Assembly: GCA_910586215.1 (NCBI GenBank)
Contig: CAJUGH010000019.1
Span: forward strand, 1-64,000
DNA length: 64,000 nt
Reading direction: 5' to 3'
Origin: an uncultured Acetatifactor sp.
GTDB lineage: Bacteria > Bacillota > Clostridia > Lachnospirales > Lachnospiraceae
This document shows, piece after piece, positions 1-7,242 of this stretch (its first letter is position 1; the number at the start of each line of letters is the position of its first letter). Below the pieces are notes generated by a model. That model had not been told where the DNA came from. It did no database searches and was given only the letters and a program-made list of their open reading frames with translations. The position numbers and the translations under genes were made by a program.

Positions 1-218
1 TCCGGATGGGGATCCACACAGGGGCAGCGGATGTGGAAGTCCCTGCTGGGGATCCGATAGGAGTTTTGGGACTTGCAAAAGTATGCAAATTCCAGCATAA
101 TAGATTTGTTTCTAATTTGTTACTAAATAGTACGGATTTTACCAGATTCGAAAGGACTTCAAAGCTGAACTTTTCCCTGTTCATATGGCATTTAAGGGAT
201 GTTCATTTGGAAGAATTT

Positions 219-317
219 ATGGGAACATATTTGAATCCGGGAAATAAAGGATTCCAGGAAATCCTGCAGGCAGAATATGTGGATAAGACCGGCTTGACGC
301 ATTGCCTACGGACATAA
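219..317 (+). pseudogene. Remnant of AAA-ATPase-like gene (N-terminus only)
   Basis: The 32 residues from the ATG at 219 begin MGTYLNPGNKGFQEIL and continue to YVDKTGL. This matches my memory of the start of the large predicted AAA-ATPase / PD-(D/E)XK protein family (the family with an N-terminal AAA-ATPase-like domain), common in Lachnospiraceae and Bacteroidetes and usually over 500 residues. Here the frame stops at 317, before any Walker A motif, so nearly the whole gene is missing. The open frame upstream (from base 6) has no start context I trust and is AT-rich. The remnant implies a deletion or recombination just downstream. The family assignment rests on one short motif. Confidence 0.6.
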
Positions 318-340
318 ATCTTTAGATGTTACTATTTTCA

Positions 341-386
341 GACAATAATACCTCCAGGAAGAAAAATCCCGGAGGTATTATTGTCT
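341..386. terminator. Perfect hairpin, possible bidirectional terminator
   Basis: Bases 340-355 pair perfectly with 371-386 (16 bp, arm GACAATAATACCTCC) around a 15-base loop. It lies between the AAA-ATPase remnant and the 3' end of the minus-strand araC-type gene. There is no strong T run on either side, so termination is likely but not certain. Confidence 0.5.
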
Positions 387-469
387 ATGGGCGCCAGCCT
401 GGACAGCCCAGAAGCAATCTTTTACTGCTTCACGGGAGACAGAAATGTCAGCCCTGTGCCCATATTGCG

Positions 470-1357
470 TCACCCCATGGTGTTCACAGACATCTTCCGG
501 TATTCCCGGGGTGACATTTTCATTTTTTTCTGAAAGATCTGATTGAAGAACCTGGTATCCTCATAACCGATCTGGTGAGCAATTTCCTGTATGGACATAT
601 CGCTGCAGATGAGCAGCTCACAGCTCTTCTCCAGGCGCTTTTTCTGTAGGTACTCGGAGGCGGTGAAACCTGTCTCCTGCTTGAATTTGCGGGACACATA
701 CTGCAGGCTGTAATGGTATTTCTGGCAGAAATCCCCCAACAGGGCCTTGCCCTGGTAGTGGGTATCCAGGTACTGGACGGCCTCCAGCACAATGGTGCTC
801 TGGGGCTGGATCTGGTCTTTTGCGACTTCCCCGCAAAGTACCCGGCGCATGGTCAGGATCAGGATCTCCATCAGGCGACCCCGGAAGATTTCTGTGTATC
901 CCACATTTTTGTTCAGATATTCGGCCTGGGCGCCGGTGAGAAGCTGCAGGATACGTCCATCCTCATCCCGGAAAATGCGGTTGACGGCATTCTGGCCCGA
1001 ATACTGTTTATAATATCGCATCAGGCATACGCGCATCAGTTCATCGAAGGTTCTGCACCCCCGCAGGGTATAATCAATGACTTCTGGCAGGAACATACAG
1101 TTGATGAGGGTGAAGTTGGCAGTCTGCGCATAACTGTGTACACTGTCGTAATCCATGATAAAATAGTCCCCCTCCCGGATCACGGTAGTGCTTCCGTTCA
1201 AGGTATGCAGGGCACAGCCGCCCGTGACATAGGCCAGTTCAAAGAAGTGGTGTTGGTGGTTTCCGATATCTACCTGCCAGAAGGGCAGCACAGCCACTTT
1301 ATCATCTACCGTGATCGCTTCCTCAGGCAGTTCCAGCATAAGGGTACTTTTTGGCAT
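470..1357 (-). CDS. AraC-family transcriptional regulator
   Basis: A 295-residue protein. The N-terminal part (about 20-100) has the cupin-like pattern of AraC sugar-binding domains, with a His-rich stretch GNHQHHFFELAYV and then GDYFIMDYDSVHSY. The last 100 residues form the paired helix-turn-helix domain, with SLQYVSRKFKQETG in the first half and IAHQIGYEDTRFFNQIFQKK in the second, ending in the usual SPREYR. It is divergent from the ABC importer and glycoside hydrolase genes that start at 1815. By analogy with such loci it probably activates them in response to an imported oligosaccharide. A weak GGAAAGAGAG-like ribosome binding site precedes the ATG. The ligand cannot be read from the sequence. 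Confidence 0.92.
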   Translation of the reverse strand: MPKSTLMLELPEEAITVDDKVAVLPFWQVDIGNHQHHFFELAYVTGGCALHTLNGSTTVIREGDYFIMDYDSVHSYAQTANFTLINCMFLPEVIDYTLRGCRTFDELMRVCLMRYYKQYSGQNAVNRIFRDEDGRILQLLTGAQAEYLNKNVGYTEIFRGRLMEILILTMRRVLCGEVAKDQIQPQSTIVLEAVQYLDTHYQGKALLGDFCQKYHYSLQYVSRKFKQETGFTASEYLQKKRLEKSCELLICSDMSIQEIAHQIGYEDTRFFNQIFQKKMKMSPREYRKMSVNTMG

Positions 1358-1814
1358 ATACGCTCTCTTTCCGTTGTTTTTTGTTTTTCCCAGTTTTTCC
1401 AGTTGTCTCTATATGGGTTAAAATCACCTCTGTTTTTGGATAAATCCCTGTCTTTTATATAAGTTTACTATCTGTTAGGATAAAAAGCAAGAAAAACTCA
1501 TGAAAATGACGAAAAGTAGGTGCATCCGTTACTGTGAACGGAGTGAACAGTAATGCATCCAAGAACAGTATATGGGATAAGATATTCAGGGAGAGGCAAC
1601 AGAAAGGAACAGGCAGAGGTGGTATTCCTGGATAGGATAGAGGCGCCGGACTTCAGAAGGAGGTGGTGTGAGGCTGTTTACCAGCAGGGTGGCATGGCAG
1701 AGAGGCGCCATGCACGGGGACATGTATTTCCGGAAGGAGACGTGGAACGTCCGTGAAGGCGGGCAGGATGGGGAGAAAAGGGAGAAGGTCGTTAAGAGGA
1801 TTGGAGGTATTCGT
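1358..1814. promoter_or_regulatory. Divergent control region with an inverted repeat
   Basis: This 457-base gap separates araC from the importer operon. It is AT-rich near 1440-1500. A short palindrome lies at 1521-1557: TTACTGT at 1529-1535 pairs with ACAGTAA at 1547-1553, flanked by TGCAT and ATGCA. It may be a regulator site or part of a stem. No consensus -35/-10 pair is clear. I see no convincing gene: the short frames here lack coding character. Confidence 0.4.
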
Positions 1815-3461
1815 ATGAAGAGAAAAAAATGGATGGCACTTTTTATGGCACTTGTCCTGACGGCAACAGCATTGGCAGGGTGTGGCAAGGAAGATGACAA
1901 GACCGGGGATGACGGCAGCACGGTCCAGGAGGGCAGTTCCGGGCAGGCGGAGGGCACAGGCCAGGTGGATGGGTCCACAGCGGACGGTAGCACAGGCCAG
2001 GAAGATGCAGGGATCACTTTCCCCCTGGCAGAGCCTGTTACCATGAGCATGTTCGCCGTGTCTGCCACCACCACGGGAACAGAGCTTCCCGACAATGTGG
2101 CGTTCCAGAAGATGGCGGAACTGACCAATATCAACTGGAAGGTAACATCCTCCAGTGCCGGGGATATCCAGGAACAGAGAGGGACCCTGCTCAATACAGG
2201 GGACTATCCGGATGTGCTGTATAAATCCGGTATCGGAAGTGATGACATTGCAAAATACGGCATGCAGGGTATCTTCCTGCCCCTGGAGGATCTGATCCGG
2301 CAGCATATGCCTCATCTGACGGCCGTGCTGGATGAGAGAAATGCATGGAACGAGATCACCTCTGCCGATGGACATATCTACAGCCTTCCCTTCATTGACC
2401 AGCCGGGACTACAGAATATCCTTATGTGGATCAATGTGCGGTGGCTGGACAAAGTAGAGATGGAAGAGCCAGACAGCTGGGAGTCTTTGTATGAGGTCTT
2501 GAAGGCTTTCAAGGAGAAGGATCCCAATGGCAATGGAAAAGCCGATGAGATTCCCTATGTGGCCAACACGGCCCTGCTTCCCTTCTATCTGTTCGGATAC
2601 GACCTGCCAGTGGACATGAACTCCTTCTGTGCAGTGAACGATGAGGACCAGATTGTGTATTCCATGGCAAATGACGACTGGTATGATTACCTGTACTGGA
2701 TGCACAAGTTCTACGAGGAAGGTCTGATGAATGACGATGCCTTCCAGGCGACCCCGGACAAGCAGTATGCCACCGGTCCCGATGATATCTATGGTCTGTT
2801 CCTGGGATGGTCTCCTTCCGAGACAGTGGGCGCGGACCTGGCTGAGGGCTATGACTATAAAGTCATGGATCCCTGGGGATCAAACAGCCTGAGTACCACA
2901 TCAGGCATCACCGAAGGGGGACTGTGTATCACGGATGTATGTGAGAATCCTGCCTTAGTCTGTGCGTGGGCTGACTATTTCTACTCCGAGGAGGGCGGTA
3001 CCCTGATGCAGCTTGGCATCGAGGGGGAGAGCTTCCGGTGGAGGGAGGACGGTCTCTGGGAGTGGATCCTGGACGGGGATGCTGGCAGCGAGGAAATGGA
3101 AGTGCGGGATGCTTATATCCTACAGGGTTATGCCCATTGCCCGGGGCTGGTGCCGTCCTTCTACGCAGAGAAGAAATACCGCGAGGGCAACAGCGTGTCC
3201 GGCGGTCTGGAAGGCACCAGGGTGGCACAACTGGCGGCGAAGCCTTTCCCCAGGATCCAGCTTACCGAGGAGGAACAGGCCGAGGCAGGGACCATCACGG
3301 CAGACCTGTTCAACTATGCCTGGCAGTATCAGGCGGAGGTGATCACCGGGATCCAGGATCTGGACAGTACCTGGGAGGATTACCTGGCCCGGATGGAAGA
3401 AATGGGTTCCACCAAGTACGCGGAAATGTACAATTCCAAGTACCAGGAGATGAAGAAATAG
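1815..3461 (+). CDS. Carbohydrate ABC importer, solute-binding lipoprotein (LplA/YtcQ type)
   Basis: A 548-residue extracellular solute-binding protein. The start is the ATG at 1815, 7 bases after GGAGG; the frame is open further upstream but without a start signal. The N-terminus is a lipoprotein signal (MKRKKWMALFMALVL) ending in a lipobox LAGC, so the mature protein should be lipid-anchored on the outer face of the membrane. A Ser/Gly/Thr-rich linker follows, then the large two-lobed binding domain (for example NINWKVTSSSAGD, DYPDVLYKSG, and ADEIPYVANT after a DPNGNGK stretch). Length fits the 500-560 residue family paired with LplB/YtcP permeases. The two permeases follow directly, and with the downstream GH39-like and GH78 enzymes a pectic or rhamnose-containing oligosaccharide is the likely ligand. 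Confidence 0.93.
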   Translation: MKRKKWMALFMALVLTATALAGCGKEDDKTGDDGSTVQEGSSGQAEGTGQVDGSTADGSTGQEDAGITFPLAEPVTMSMFAVSATTTGTELPDNVAFQKMAELTNINWKVTSSSAGDIQEQRGTLLNTGDYPDVLYKSGIGSDDIAKYGMQGIFLPLEDLIRQHMPHLTAVLDERNAWNEITSADGHIYSLPFIDQPGLQNILMWINVRWLDKVEMEEPDSWESLYEVLKAFKEKDPNGNGKADEIPYVANTALLPFYLFGYDLPVDMNSFCAVNDEDQIVYSMANDDWYDYLYWMHKFYEEGLMNDDAFQATPDKQYATGPDDIYGLFLGWSPSETVGADLAEGYDYKVMDPWGSNSLSTTSGITEGGLCITDVCENPALVCAWADYFYSEEGGTLMQLGIEGESFRWREDGLWEWILDGDAGSEEMEVRDAYILQGYAHCPGLVPSFYAEKKYREGNSVSGGLEGTRVAQLAAKPFPRIQLTEEEQAEAGTITADLFNYAWQYQAEVITGIQDLDSTWEDYLARMEEMGSTKYAEMYNSKYQEMKK

Positions 3462-3572
3462 AGATGCGGGTACAGGGTTTTCCCCGTGTATCGTCTGTCA
3501 TATTCCAAATGGCACTGCTGTAAGAAGTGGCATGGCAGGAAGCGTGGATATAGACTGTAAAGATGGACTGGT

Positions 3573-3611
3573 ATGCGTGCAAGAGGGGTATACTTCCCCT
3601 CCTGCACGCAT
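3573..3611 (+). promoter_or_regulatory. Intercistronic hairpin after binding-protein gene
   Basis: Bases 3573-3588 pair with 3596-3611 (16 positions, one A-C mismatch) around a 7-base loop, between the solute-binding gene and the first permease. No T run follows. Such hairpins commonly protect the binding-protein mRNA or reduce read-through, giving more binding protein than permease; that role is inferred. Confidence 0.5.
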
Positions 3612-3623
3612 GGGAGCGTATAT

Positions 3624-4577
3624 ATGAAAAAAACGAAAAATAAGAATATGACAATACAGCGCAGCCCCTTTTTCAAGAGGCTGCGTATCGACCTTCGGGA
3701 CAACTGGACCATCTATCTGATGGTGCTGATTCCCCTGGTATGGCTGATTGTGTTTTGCTATGTGCCCATGGGTGGGATCCAGCTTGCTTTCAAGACCTTC
3801 AAGGCCAAGCTGGGGATCTGGGACAGCCCCTGGATCGGGTTCAAGAATTTTGAACGGTTTTTCAAGAGTTATTCTTTCCGGACCATCCTGTGGAATACCA
3901 TCTCTATCAATGTGTACAGCCTGGTGGTGGGATTTCCCATTCCCATTATCTTTGCCCTGTTCCTGAATTATCTTAGGCAGAGGAAGCTGAAGAAGACTGT
4001 GCAGATGGTGTCCTATGCCCCTTATTTCATATCCACGGTGGTCATGTGCGGCATGATCATCATCTTCCTGGACAAGGATACCGGGGCTGTGAACCAGCTG
4101 TTGCGGCTGGTGGGGCTGGACGGGGTGAATTTCATGGGGACGCCAGCCTATTTCAAGGATATCTATGTGTGGACAAGCGTGTGGCAGGGTATGGGATGGG
4201 CCTCCATTATCTACATTTCAGCCCTGGCCGGTGTGGACTATCAGCTCCACGAGGCGGCCATTGTGGACGGGGCTAATAAGCTCCAGCGGATCTGGTATGT
4301 GGACCTGCCTTCCATCAAACCCACTATCATCATGCTGCTGATCCTGCAGATTGGTTCCCTGATGGGGGTGGGATTCGAGAAGGTATTCCTGCTGCAGAAT
4401 GACTTGAACATGAGCGAGTCAGAGGTGATATCCACCTATGTATACCGGGTGGGACTGATCAATAGCGATTACGGATATTCCACGGCAGTGGGGCTGTTCA
4501 ACTCGATGATCAACCTGATACTGCTGGTTACGGCGAACCAGTTATGTAAGCGTCTGACCAAAGAGAGCCTGTTCTAG
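3624..4577 (+). CDS. ABC sugar importer permease (LplB type)
   Basis: A 317-residue integral membrane protein with about six helices, one of the two permeases that form the channel. The start is the ATG at 3624 (MKKTKNKN), with GGGAG 9 bases upstream. An internal ATG at 3648 is possible. The cytoplasmic EAA loop that docks the ATPase is clear near residue 209: HEAAIVDGANKLQRIW followed by DLPSIKP. The N-terminus FCYVPMGGIQLAFKTFK is typical of LplB/YteP proteins. No ATPase gene lies in the operon; such importers usually borrow a shared MsmK/MsmX-type ATPase encoded elsewhere. It is followed after 11 bases by the second permease. Confidence 0.93.
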   Translation: MKKTKNKNMTIQRSPFFKRLRIDLRDNWTIYLMVLIPLVWLIVFCYVPMGGIQLAFKTFKAKLGIWDSPWIGFKNFERFFKSYSFRTILWNTISINVYSLVVGFPIPIIFALFLNYLRQRKLKKTVQMVSYAPYFISTVVMCGMIIIFLDKDTGAVNQLLRLVGLDGVNFMGTPAYFKDIYVWTSVWQGMGWASIIYISALAGVDYQLHEAAIVDGANKLQRIWYVDLPSIKPTIIMLLILQIGSLMGVGFEKVFLLQNDLNMSESEVISTYVYRVGLINSDYGYSTAVGLFNSMINLILLVTANQLCKRLTKESLF

Positions 4578-4588
4578 GAGGAGAAAGG

Positions 4589-5572
4589 ATGAGCGGTAAA
4601 ATCGGAAAAAGCGGCATGGATAGTGTAAATGGAAAAAACAGGACAGGCGGGGGGCTGACCCATTTGCAAAAAGGCAAGGGTCATAAAAACTGGTTTAGCG
4701 TGGACAAGACATTCGATGTGGTGAACCTGGTCCTCATGGTGGTGATGCTGCTGGTATTCGCCTGGCCACTGTGGTTCGTGGTCATTGCGTCCCTCAGCGA
4801 GCCGGGGGCAGTGTACCGGGGGGAGGTAATCCTGTTTCCCAAGGGAATCACCCTGGAATCCTACAAGGCGATCCTGGAATATAAACAGATATGGATCGGG
4901 TACCGCAACACCATCTTGTATACGGTAGCGGGAACCCTGATCAACCTCTTTTTTACCATATGCCTGGCATATCCCTTGTCCCGCAGGAAGTTCATGCCCA
5001 AGAAGATCATCATGACGATTGCCCTTATCACTATGTATTTTGGAGGCGGGCTGATCCCCAGCTACATGGTGGTGCGGGGACTGCACATGACCAATACCAT
5101 CTGGGCCATGATGATTCCAAATGCACTGTCTGTATACAATATGCTGATTGTGCGGGCGTATTTTCTCCATAGTATCCCGGTGAGCCTGGAAGAGGCATCT
5201 ACCCTGGACGGGGCGAACCCCATGCAGTATCTGCTGCGGGTGGTGCTGCCTCTGTCTAAGCCGGTGATCGCCGTGATTGCCCTGTATTATATGGTGGGAC
5301 ACTGGAATGATTACTATAGTGCCTTGATCTATATCACAGACCAGGGACTGCGCCCCTTACAGTCCTTTATGCGGGATCTTCTGGTGAACAATTCCATCAC
5401 CAGGGTCACGGGGGGAAGCTTAAGCCCGGAGGAGATGCAGGCCAAGCTCTATCTGGCCCAGACGCTGAAATACAGTTCCATTATTGTGGCCACGGTGCCC
5501 ATGCTGGTGGTCTACCCCTTTGTACAGAAATATTTTGTGAAGGGGGTCATGGTAGGGTCCATCAAGGGCTAA
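4589..5572 (+). CDS. ABC sugar importer permease (YtcP/LplC type)
   Basis: A 327-residue permease, partner of the one at 3624. The ATG at 4589 follows AGGAGGAGAAAGG. A longer than usual hydrophilic N-terminus (about 38 residues) precedes the first helix. The EAA loop is at about 200-225: LEEASTLDGANPMQYLLRVV then LPLSKP. The protein ends in MVGSIKG, the classic C-terminus of this subfamily. Its stop codon overlaps the first base of a structured intergenic repeat (5572 onward), so transcripts reading on to the hydrolases carry that element. Confidence 0.93.
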   Translation: MSGKIGKSGMDSVNGKNRTGGGLTHLQKGKGHKNWFSVDKTFDVVNLVLMVVMLLVFAWPLWFVVIASLSEPGAVYRGEVILFPKGITLESYKAILEYKQIWIGYRNTILYTVAGTLINLFFTICLAYPLSRRKFMPKKIIMTIALITMYFGGGLIPSYMVVRGLHMTNTIWAMMIPNALSVYNMLIVRAYFLHSIPVSLEEASTLDGANPMQYLLRVVLPLSKPVIAVIALYYMVGHWNDYYSALIYITDQGLRPLQSFMRDLLVNNSITRVTGGSLSPEEMQAKLYLAQTLKYSSIIVATVPMLVVYPFVQKYFVKGVMVGSIKG

Positions 5573-5715
5573 GTGTGAGAAGAAGTTCTAAGCGTCCAAA
5601 ATACGTACGCTAAGAACTTCTACGGCGCAAAAGAGCGCCTCTCTCACACTGAAGAATCGCAAGGTCGGCGATTCTTCTCACATATTGTTTGTGTCAGCCG
5701 TGCTGACATGTCGGG
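5572..5715 (+). repeat. Modular intergenic hairpin repeat, copy 1 (module A)
   Basis: Starts at the stop codon of the upstream permease. Outer stem: AGTGTGAGA (5572-5580) with TCTCACACT (5642-5650). Inside it are a 14-position stem 5582-5595 / 5607-5620 with a single A-A mismatch (5590/5612) and a small stem GGCGC (5624-5628) / GCGCC (5635-5639). After it is a 10-bp stem 5651-5660 / 5668-5677 with a CGCAAGG start to its loop. A further 7-bp hairpin (TGTCAGC/GCTGACA) lies at 5692-5708. The first 79 bases are nearly identical to those at 22601. Confidence 0.85.
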
Positions 5716-5811
5716 AAGTGTGAAAGGCGAAAAGATTTTCTAAAGCGTCAAAGTACGCCGCTTAAGAAAAACTAAGTTTTGCCTCGAAGAATCGCAAGGG
5801 CAGCGTTCTTC
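5716..5811 (+). repeat. Modular intergenic hairpin repeat, copy 1 (module B)
   Basis: A second, diverged module directly after the first, again beginning AGTGTGA. It has a 12-position stem 5736-5747 / 5759-5770 with one A-A mismatch (5742/5764) in the same relative place. A closing GAAGAATCGC / GCGTTCTTC hairpin follows at 5786-5811, with the CGCAAGG loop start. Together the modules fill most of the 281 bases before the next gene. Confidence 0.75.
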
Positions 5812-5853
5812 TCACAAATTGCATGTAGACAGCAAGGCAACGTGGAGGGTACA

Positions 5854-7218
5854 GTGAAAATAGAAGTGGATTTTTCTAAGGAATTAGGGAAGATAAAGCC
5901 TGTACACGGGGTGGGACAGCCACCCTTTTACGGGACAGATTTCAGTATGTTCCATTATCTGGAGGAGGCGGGGATTCCCTTCTCCAGGCTTCACGATGTG
6001 GGAGGCTTCCTGGGAGGCGGGCGCTACGTGGATGTGCCCAATCTGTTCCGGGACTTTGACGCGGATCCAGCGGATCCGGCATCCTATGATTTCGTGTTTA
6101 CGGATCTGCTGGTGACAGCCCTGGTGGAAAACGGTGTGGAACCTTTCTTCCGTCTGGGGGTGTCCATTGAAAACGAATGTACAAGGAAGGCCTACCGCCT
6201 GGACCCGCCTGGGGACAACTTGAAATGGGCCAGGATCTGTGAGGGAATCATCCGCCACTATACCCAGGGCTGGGCAGATGGATTCCATTATCCCATCCGG
6301 TACTGGGAGATCTGGAATGAGCCGGACAATTATGAAGAGGTACTGGAGAACCAGATGTGGCGGGGAACAAAGGAACAGTTCTATGCCCTGTATGGGGTGG
6401 CTTCCAGGTATCTCAAGGAGCGTTTTCCCCACTTGAAGATCGGCGGGTATGGAAGCTGTGGTTTCTATGCGGCCTGTGGGAAGAAAGAGGCGGTAGCTGA
6501 GGCGGCATCCTCCCCCAGAATGGAGTATTTTCTCACCTTTTTTGAGGGATTCCTGGCGTATGTGAAGGAGAATGACTGTCCCCTGGACTTCTTCTCCTGG
6601 CACAGCTATGATGGTGTACAGGCGAACCTGTTCTATGCGGCCTATGCCAGGAGAAGGCTGGATGAGGAGGGCTTCACACACACGGAACATACCTTGAATG
6701 AGTGGAACTGTGAGGTGAATATGCGGGGAACATCCCGTCATGGGGCTGTCACTGCTGCCATGCTGCTGGCCATGCAGAACTCTTCCCTGGACAGTGCCAT
6801 GTTTTATGATGCCAGGTATGGGGTCTCTGTCTATGGCAGTCTGTTCCATCCTTTGACAGCAGGGCCTTTCCCGGCCTACTATTCCTTCCTGGGATTCGGA
6901 CAACTCTACCGGCTGGGGCGGCAGGTTGCCGCAGCCAGTGACAGGGAGGACGTGTATGTGGTGGCCGCCAGGGAAGACAGGGAGGGAGATCTGGGCGGAA
7001 GGAAGATGGGATATGTGATGATCGCCAACCTTTCGGGAGAGGATATTCCACTGGAGGTGGTGCTGGAGGAGGGAAGGAAGGCGGCACAGGAAACCTGCAG
7101 GATCACGGAATGCAGGGTCATGGACCAGACCCGGGTCTGGGAGACATGTGCCCTGCCCGGAATGCTGACCCAGGACATGGTGCTGTGTATCCAGGTGGAA
7201 GGAGTATTCCTAATGTGA
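5854..7218 (+). CDS. GH39-like glycoside hydrolase
   Basis: A 454-residue cytoplasmic enzyme with no signal peptide. I chose the GTG at 5854 because GGAGG lies 7 bases upstream and the frame further up runs into the repeat element. The TIM-barrel pattern of the GH39 beta-xylosidase family is visible: the acid/base motif EIWNEPDN with Glu156, and the nucleophile region TLNEWN with Glu283. HDVGG near the N-terminus and DFFSWHSYDG also fit. It probably cleaves non-reducing-end sugars from oligomers brought in by the importer just upstream. The exact sugar (xylose, arabinose or an atypical residue) cannot be told from this. Confidence 0.82.
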   Translation: MKIEVDFSKELGKIKPVHGVGQPPFYGTDFSMFHYLEEAGIPFSRLHDVGGFLGGGRYVDVPNLFRDFDADPADPASYDFVFTDLLVTALVENGVEPFFRLGVSIENECTRKAYRLDPPGDNLKWARICEGIIRHYTQGWADGFHYPIRYWEIWNEPDNYEEVLENQMWRGTKEQFYALYGVASRYLKERFPHLKIGGYGSCGFYAACGKKEAVAEAASSPRMEYFLTFFEGFLAYVKENDCPLDFFSWHSYDGVQANLFYAAYARRRLDEEGFTHTEHTLNEWNCEVNMRGTSRHGAVTAAMLLAMQNSSLDSAMFYDARYGVSVYGSLFHPLTAGPFPAYYSFLGFGQLYRLGRQVAAASDREDVYVVAAREDREGDLGGRKMGYVMIANLSGEDIPLEVVLEEGRKAAQETCRITECRVMDQTRVWETCALPGMLTQDMVLCIQVEGVFLM

Positions 7219-7242
7219 AATGAAAAAGGAGAACACAATCAT

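Noticed and set aside
326..514. 62-codon plus-strand frame after the AAA remnant
   Set aside because: It spans a perfect hairpin and the 3' end of araC; no ribosome binding site or similarity.
713..1462. Plus-strand open frame opposite the AraC gene
   Set aside because: The minus-strand protein has complete AraC helix-turn-helix motifs; the plus frame has none.
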